Assembly (NCBI GenBank): GCA_046706185.1 | Contig: JBJKPR010000056.1 | Span: 18,008-82,007 of the forward strand | Length of the DNA: 64,000 bases | Reading direction: 5' to 3' | From: JAJZXY01 sp046706185 | Lineage (GTDB): Archaea; Thermoplasmatota; Thermoplasmata; Sysuiplasmatales; Sysuiplasmataceae | Shown here: piece after piece, positions 59,419 through 64,000 of the stretch | How positions within the stretch are numbered: position 1 is the stretch's first letter | Layout: every line of letters starts with the position of its first letter | Made by a program: the position numbers and the translations under genes | The notes under the pieces: generated by a model | What the model was told of the DNA's origin: nothing | Databases searched by the model: none | Seen by the model: only the letters and a program-made list of their open reading frames with translations

Positions 59419-60615
59419 TCAGGCTTCGAGCCGAGGGCTTTTCTTTCTCTTTCTTGCGTCAACGCGGATAGACTTCATCTCCTTGACCATGCGCTCCAGC
59501 CTGTACAGCAGATCCTGGACTGTCTTGAGAGGCTCCCACTCGAACGCCTTGGCTACAAAAAGCCTGTCGACGGTCAGCAGTTTTGCGCTCAGCGAATACT
59601 TGACCTTGCCGAATTCACTGCTGTATGTGTGTATGTGCAGGTACAGGGAAACGGGCCTCGATATCTTCTCTATCCTGTTCATGCTCTTCTGTATCTCGTT
59701 GTACATCTCCTCCAGTATCCCCTCGTCAGTCAAACCTGTGATCTGGACATAGACCGATTCCCTCACCTGGAGAGAGACTATCATCTGGGCTATGTCATAC
59801 TTCGTCAAAATGCCAGCAGGTACACCCTCTAAGAGAACGGGCAGGGAGCGCACGTGATCATCAAGCATCAAGTTCATCGCCCTCTCCATGCTGTCGGCCG
59901 GTGAGATGCTCATATAATCCTTTTTCGCCAGGCTGCCTACGGTGACCTCCACAGGATTGGCATTTCCGACAAGTTCGCCGAACGTCTGGCTCGATTTTGT
60001 CCTCACGCCCAGTGAAATCAGGTCTGAAATGGAGAGCACCGAAGTCATTTTGCCGAGGTCGTCAACAACAGGAATTGTCCTTATGCCCGTAGACCTCATT
60101 GTCTCGTACGCCCTGTCAACATATTCCTTCTCCGAGAGGGTGACCACAGAGGATGTCATTACATCGGAGACATCTACCCTTCCCAGCTCCCTGACAGAAA
60201 GCGCAAGCCTGACAAGCAGCGTCCTGTCCGCGATGCCGACTAGCTTTCCGTCTTCTGTAACGGGAAGCTGTCTGAACCCTGTGTCTATGATTGCCTGAGC
60301 GAGGTCGAAAACGTTACTCCAGGGATGAAGTTCCGGAGGGTTTGACATGAGAGTCCTTACCTTCGTGGTGGGAGGGAGGTTCTTTCTTCTTACTATTGAC
60401 TTCATGGAGAGCACGCCAACCACCTTCTTCCTCTCCATCACAGGTATTTCATCGAGGTCCCTTTCAACCATTTTGCTTGCCGTGTTTCTTATCTCGTCTT
60501 CAGGTGCAGCGTACACCAGCTGCCCCCTGACCTCCGGTCTGCCTATCGATACCTTTGCCATCCTGGCAGCTATTATGCTAACATCCGACATCGAGCCGAA
60601 AATAGTGCTGTCCAA
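59419..60615 (-). CDS. Four-CBS-domain protein with HPF-like C-terminus
   Basis: The 398-residue protein has four CBS domains in two pairs (about 25-150 and 150-290: VYAAPEDEIRNTASKMVERDLDEIPVM, TLMSNPPELHPWSNVFDLAQAIIDTGFRQLPV, DVMTSSVVTLSEKEYVDRAYETM, KDYMSISPADSMERAMNLMLDDHVRSLPVL). The last 105 residues read VYVQITGLTDEGILEEMY, YLHIHTYSSEFGKVKYSLSA, LVRLERMVKEM-like: the pattern of ribosome hibernation factors (HPF/RaiA). CBS pairs bind adenine nucleotides, so the protein could tie ribosome inactivation to energy charge. TTG 60615 follows GGAGGG by 7 nt; glyS ends immediately upstream, indicating an operon. Confidence 0.75.
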   Translation of the reverse strand: MDSTIFGSMSDVSIIAARMAKVSIGRPEVRGQLVYAAPEDEIRNTASKMVERDLDEIPVMERKKVVGVLSMKSIVRRKNLPPTTKVRTLMSNPPELHPWSNVFDLAQAIIDTGFRQLPVTEDGKLVGIADRTLLVRLALSVRELGRVDVSDVMTSSVVTLSEKEYVDRAYETMRSTGIRTIPVVDDLGKMTSVLSISDLISLGVRTKSSQTFGELVGNANPVEVTVGSLAKKDYMSISPADSMERAMNLMLDDHVRSLPVLLEGVPAGILTKYDIAQMIVSLQVRESVYVQITGLTDEGILEEMYNEIQKSMNRIEKISRPVSLYLHIHTYSSEFGKVKYSLSAKLLTVDRLFVAKAFEWEPLKTVQDLLYRLERMVKEMKSIRVDARKRKKSPRLEA

Positions 60616-62373
60616 TCAATATCCCTCCCTATCAATCAAACTCTCTTCCTTCGCTTCAAGCACAGGGCCCAAGCTCTCGATTCTCTCTCCTGAAAGCAGC
60701 CTTGCCATGACGCCGGAGAGCGACCCAAGTCCCGCCCGGACCTGCTTTCTTGTATCCCTTTCGCGGACTGTAACAGTCCCGTCCCTCATTGTCACGTCGT
60801 CCACCGTTATACAGTACGGCGTGCCCACTTCATCCATTCTTGCATACCTTCTTCCTATCGAGCCTGACTCGTCGAAGTATGGCTCCACCCCTGCAGCTAG
60901 GAGCTCGCTCTGTATCGCGAGTGCCTTGTCGACCATCCCGGCATCGGAGAGAAGAGGGAACACACCTGCCTTGATTGGTGCGACAGCGGGGGGCAGCCGG
61001 AGCAGGGCATAATCTTCCATCTCGGAGAAGTTGTGCTCGAGAACTGTGAAGAATATCCTGTCCAGCCCCATGGAAGGTTCAATGACATGAGGAACAAACT
61101 TCTCACCGCGAACTCTTTCCTCCACCTCAGACACCGCAAAGAAATCGGCCGGAACTTCGATGCTCTTGCCACCAATGGTAACCGACACACTCCCCTTCCC
61201 GCTGACATCGGACGGGTGCATTTGCTCGATGAGTGCCGCAATCTCCTTCGCCTTCTCCTTGTAAACGGGGCCAAGCCTCGACCTGTTCGCCCTGACGACA
61301 GTCCTCTTTTCAATCCTTTCAGTATCGCTCTTCCTGAAAAATGTGAGGTCGGCAGAGGCGCCGCGGATGTGAGCACTGAGGTCGTAATCGCCCCTGTCTG
61401 CCACGCCTGCCAGCTCGGTCCAGCCATAGCTCAGCTCTGCCTCAAAGTCCCACGTGTCTGTTGAATAATGGGCCATCTCATCCGTTGCGTGCTGCCTGAA
61501 CCTGCTCCTTCCCGGATCTACCCCGACTGTGACCATGAACCTGTGAGTAAGGTACATGAAATATGCAAGAACCTCGCTCCCTATTGTACCGTTTTCGACG
61601 GCTGTTCCGATCTTCACAATCCCCTGCTTGCCGTCCCTTGGAAGAAGCGTCAGTTTTTGATCCTTTATTCGTTCGAAACCCTTCCACTGCTTCCCTGCGG
61701 GGTCGACGAAAAGCTCTGCCTCCAGCATGTTCAGCTCCCTCAGCCGCAGCAGCCCTTGCCTTGGCGATATTTCATTCCTGTAGCCCCTCCCGGTCTGTAT
61801 TATGCCGAAGGGCAGTTTTTCCCTGAAGAACCTGTTCACCTGCTGAAAGTTCATGAATATGCCCTGTGCTGTTTCGGGTCTGAGATACCCTGTCTTGCTG
61901 CCTGCGGGGCCTATCTGCGTCTCGAACATGAGATTGAACGGGCGGGGGGATGAGAAACTGCGCGCCCCGCATCTCGGGCACCTTGTTTTTTCTTCTGCGA
62001 GCTTTCTTGAAAGGGTCTCCTTCGTGGACGGTTCCCCCGCCAGGTCGACAAGATGGTCTGCCCTGAAGGATTCATGGCACTTGCTGCAGTCGACAAGAAA
62101 GTCGGAAAAGAACTCCAGATGCCCGGATGACCTGAACACGTTTTCCGGGTTTACTGTGGGGGTGTCAATTTCGTAAAAGTTCTCTGCCCTGTAAATAGCT
62201 CTCCAGATGGCGGTGACATTGTTGCGCATCATCACGCCGAGAGGGCCATAATCATAGAAGCCCGCGATGCCACCGTATATCTCGAAAGATGGCCAGAAGA
62301 AACCGCGCCGTTTGCACATAGAGAACAGTTTCTCTGTTATTTCTTCCCGGGATGCGGCTTTGGTGGGCACCAT
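60616..62373 (-). CDS. glyS: Glycyl-tRNA synthetase (archaeal/eukaryal class II, alpha2 type)
   Basis: The 585-residue enzyme charges tRNA-Gly. N-terminal KRRGFFWPSFEIYGGIAGFYDYGPLG is the GlyRS signature; DCSKCHESFRADHL with CPRCG a zinc insert; FNLMFETQIGPAGSKTGYLRPETAQGIFMNF is the glycine/ATP core; GRGYRNEISPRQGLLRLREL motif 2; EPSMGLDRIFFTVLEH motif 3; the C-terminal anticodon domain follows from PPAVAPIKAGVFPLL. I chose ATG 62373, which agrees with family N-termini and a TATA-like stretch about 24 nt upstream; the frame is open 81 codons further upstream. Confidence 0.95.
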   Translation of the reverse strand: MVPTKAASREEITEKLFSMCKRRGFFWPSFEIYGGIAGFYDYGPLGVMMRNNVTAIWRAIYRAENFYEIDTPTVNPENVFRSSGHLEFFSDFLVDCSKCHESFRADHLVDLAGEPSTKETLSRKLAEEKTRCPRCGARSFSSPRPFNLMFETQIGPAGSKTGYLRPETAQGIFMNFQQVNRFFREKLPFGIIQTGRGYRNEISPRQGLLRLRELNMLEAELFVDPAGKQWKGFERIKDQKLTLLPRDGKQGIVKIGTAVENGTIGSEVLAYFMYLTHRFMVTVGVDPGRSRFRQHATDEMAHYSTDTWDFEAELSYGWTELAGVADRGDYDLSAHIRGASADLTFFRKSDTERIEKRTVVRANRSRLGPVYKEKAKEIAALIEQMHPSDVSGKGSVSVTIGGKSIEVPADFFAVSEVEERVRGEKFVPHVIEPSMGLDRIFFTVLEHNFSEMEDYALLRLPPAVAPIKAGVFPLLSDAGMVDKALAIQSELLAAGVEPYFDESGSIGRRYARMDEVGTPYCITVDDVTMRDGTVTVRERDTRKQVRAGLGSLSGVMARLLSGERIESLGPVLEAKEESLIDREGY

Positions 62374-62477
62374 AAGTGGCACTAGCGTGACTTGAATAAT
62401 CAATGTTTCCATTGCACCGAGGGCCACCCTGGAAAACACGGACATCGGCTTGGCAAAGGCTCCTGGCAGCACGTGAT

Positions 62478-62485
62478 TTTTAAAT
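62478..62485 (+). promoter_or_regulatory. TATA box of the HTH_10 regulator gene
   Basis: TTTTAAAT, predicting a start near 62507. The leader to ATG 62573 would then be about 66 nt, long for this genome. Confidence 0.45.
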
Positions 62486-62572
62486 GCGCTGGAACAGGGG
62501 CTAACATGAGTTGATGGGGGCGATCTGGAAAGTATGTGAAGTGTTATCTCCCACGCCGCAATACATCCCCCG

Positions 62573-63268
62573 ATGCCTCTCAAGAGGTTGGTTCTTGAAC
62601 TTGACCTTGGCGCCATCGCTCCGCTGGGCGAGTTGCTTGCAAAGTTCTACAGGAGTAACAGCAGCATGGAGCTGCTTCAAACACTTTTCATCTCGGAAGA
62701 TATTGCTGCGGAGCTTGTCCGCATCAGGAGAGAGACCGGTTTTTACACTCTTGATGAAATCGCACTAAGGAGGCAGGACCTTCTGGAAAAGTACGGCCTG
62801 TTGGATTTCGAGGTGATTGAGGCGGAGTCGTCCACAGGTCACTACACTGCGATCATAAAACACGCCATGCCGGCCAAGCTCTCCCCTGTCTTGAGGGAGC
62901 TTGGAGGCTCTATCTACCTGGCTTCGCCTCTGGGAATAAGAAAGGGGAGTGTAGCTCTCACGCTCTTTGTGGAGAAGGACAAGGCAAGAGCCCTTTCGGA
63001 CCTGCTTCAGAAGCAGGGAATCTCGTTCAGGATTCATTCGGTCACGGAACCCTTCTCCGACAGCAGGCAAGAAACAGGGCTGAGCGCGTCGCAACTGTCT
63101 CTTGTGAAACTGGCAAGCGCAATGGGTTACTTTGATGTTCCAAGAAGAGTGACGACCGATGACGTTGCCAGAATAGCCGGCGTCACAGCACCGGCGGTGA
63201 GCAAGTCTATCAGAAAGGTGGAGAAGCTTCTTGTCGAAAAACTGCTGAAGGATACAAGCGGTCTATGA
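62573..63268 (+). CDS. HTH_10 (Bat-type) transcriptional regulator
   Basis: The 231-residue protein has an N-terminal effector region (about 1-170; no recognised fold, with EFxxLLxxL-like alternation) and a C-terminal HTH_10 domain (LSASQLSLVKLASAMGYFDVPRRVTTDDVARIAGVTAPAVSKSIRKVEKLL). HTH_10 regulators, first known from the bacterio-opsin activator, control redox, membrane and metabolism genes in archaea. It converges on the metallo-hydrolase gene (6-nt overlap) and diverges from glyS. Its target is unknown. Confidence 0.85.
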   Translation: MPLKRLVLELDLGAIAPLGELLAKFYRSNSSMELLQTLFISEDIAAELVRIRRETGFYTLDEIALRRQDLLEKYGLLDFEVIEAESSTGHYTAIIKHAMPAKLSPVLRELGGSIYLASPLGIRKGSVALTLFVEKDKARALSDLLQKQGISFRIHSVTEPFSDSRQETGLSASQLSLVKLASAMGYFDVPRRVTTDDVARIAGVTAPAVSKSIRKVEKLLVEKLLKDTSGL

Positions 63269-63889
63269 TCTCATGAACTGGAGGAATTCCTCCTTTGACC
63301 TGGGCTGCAGTGTGTAGTTGCTCTTCTTCTCCTCCCCAAGAGTCGAGATTGGTGTTTTTCCGTAGTCATGACCAGGGTACACAGTTGTCTCGTCAGGCAG
63401 TGACGGTATCTTCACGAGCAGGCTCTCATACATGCATTCAGCGCTGCTGTCTTCCAAGTCGACCCTTCCGCACTCGCCGATGAAAAGCGTGTCTCCCGTG
63501 AACAGCTTGCTGCCGGCAAGATAGCAGGAGCTGTCGACTGTGTGGCCGGGAGTATGCAGAAGCTTCACCTCTTCGCTTCCCAGGCGAACGGTCTCCCCGT
63601 CCTCGAGGCCTATGTCATGTTCGGCCGTCGATGTGGAGTGTGCCGCAATCCTGGCCCCGCTCCTTGTCCTCAGGTTTGTCGCCTCCTGCACATGGTCATT
63701 ATGATGGTGGGTCAACAGTATGTACCTGAGCTTCAATCCTCTCGAGGAAATCTCGGCCTCTGCTTCCTTTGTGTCGAATGAGGGGTCAATAACGGCTGCC
63801 TCTCCCGACTCTGTATCCCACAGGAGATAAGAGAAATTAAGCGCTTTGCCTACCCTGAACTGAAGGCTTTCAAACACTGTAGCTGACAT
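63263..63889 (-). CDS. MBL-fold hydrolase, ETHE1/glyoxalase-II-like
   Basis: The 208-residue protein has THHHNDHVQEA (metal ligands His61, His63, Asp65, His66), LLHTPGHTVDSSCYL, KLFTGDTLFIGECGRVDLE and TTVYPGHDYGKTPISTLGEEKKSNY. The last two blocks match the ETHE1 persulfide-dioxygenase pattern (GDTLFIRGCGR, PGHDY-x-G-x-T-x-STIGEE) better than plain glyoxalase II. It would oxidise glutathione- or thiol-persulfide to sulfite, or hydrolyse a thioester. ATG 63889 is the family start. The 111 bases beyond it contain no gene. Confidence 0.85.
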   Translation of the reverse strand: MSATVFESLQFRVGKALNFSYLLWDTESGEAAVIDPSFDTKEAEAEISSRGLKLRYILLTHHHNDHVQEATNLRTRSGARIAAHSTSTAEHDIGLEDGETVRLGSEEVKLLHTPGHTVDSSCYLAGSKLFTGDTLFIGECGRVDLEDSSAECMYESLLVKIPSLPDETTVYPGHDYGKTPISTLGEEKKSNYTLQPRSKEEFLQFMRS

Positions 63890-64000
63890 AGTTTTCTAGT
63901 GTATAGGTCTTGTGACTAGCACTGCTTTGTGCCTGTCCTTCTTCAGCTGAAAGGCACTGCTCAGCATCACACTCAATCACATTTGTGCACCTATGAGCTT

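Noticed and set aside
60347..61012. 221-codon frame antisense to the CBS and glyS genes
   Set aside because: Ser/Leu/Ile-rich shadow with no motif; the minus strand codes for recognised proteins across the whole interval.
62511..62768. 85-codon frame starting near the predicted transcript start of the HTH_10 gene
   Set aside because: Out of frame with the HTH_10 protein and random in composition; it was considered because the leader is long.
1..64000. CRISPR arrays, tRNA or rRNA genes and intact insertion sequences
   Set aside because: No evenly spaced repeats, cloverleaf with a GGTTC-like T-arm, rRNA core or transposase motif was seen anywhere in the window.

Overview
The window is archaeal and most likely from a member of the Thermoplasmata; this is inferred from gene content and promoter style, with no rRNA present to confirm it. 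Indicators are archaeal-type TATA boxes about 26 nt upstream of leaderless or very short leaders, TrmB and HTH_10 (Bat-type) regulators, a GHMP-type shikimate kinase, the archaeal aspartate-semialdehyde route into the shikimate pathway (aroA'/aroB'), KaiC-like ATPases, an ADP-forming acyl-CoA synthetase and an archaeal/eukaryal glycyl-tRNA synthetase. Coding density is very high, with overlapping start/stop junctions. No rRNA, tRNA, CRISPR array, complete insertion sequence or origin was recognised.

Layout. 0-0.5 kb: start of an ABC ATPase (cut by the window edge) and a small membrane peptide. 0.6-2.7 kb: an acetyltransferase and a DUF72 protein. 2.9-12.4 kb: a sugar module made of a TrmB-like regulator facing a six-gene operon (binding protein, two permeases, ATPase, two glucosidase-like hydrolases), with a palindromic operator at the operon promoter. 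12.4-13.6 kb: a gene-poor stretch. 13.6-18.1 kb: acyl-CoA thioesterase, an unknown 445-residue protein, a 21-residue Lys/Ala peptide, a DUF255 thioredoxin-like protein and a small zinc-ribbon protein. 18.3-30.2 kb: GNAT-acyl-CoA synthetase fusion, surface glycoprotein, threonine synthase with a ubiquitin-like protein, HTH-CBS regulator, glutamate dehydrogenase, HtpX, SPOUT methyltransferase, a three-gene KaiC-like cassette and an RDD protein. 30.3-34 kb: an FtsX-type ABC exporter. 34-38 kb: UspA, GyrI-like, metallo-hydrolase, aldose epimerase and HAD genes.

The centrepiece is a 16-gene superoperon on the minus strand (54157 down to 37949): aroA'-aroB'-aroDE-aroK-aroA-aroC-tyrA-asd-lysC-trpE-G-D-C-F-B-A. 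Nearly every junction overlaps. It encodes chorismate, prephenate-to-tyrosine and tryptophan synthesis together with the aspartate kinase and aspartate-semialdehyde dehydrogenase that make the precursor used by the archaeal first step. A divergent ACT-domain regulator shares one self-complementary TATA element with it.

54.7-64 kb: carA-carB, a tiny two-helix membrane protein, a four-CBS protein whose C-terminus resembles a ribosome hibernation factor (directly behind glyS), glyS, an HTH_10 regulator and an ETHE1/glyoxalase-II-like hydrolase.

The most interesting leads are the superoperon and its symmetric promoter, the KaiC-like cassette whose members lose the P-loop, the Lys/Ala micro-ORF, the CBS-hibernation-factor fusion, and paired operator palindromes at the sugar and threonine loci.
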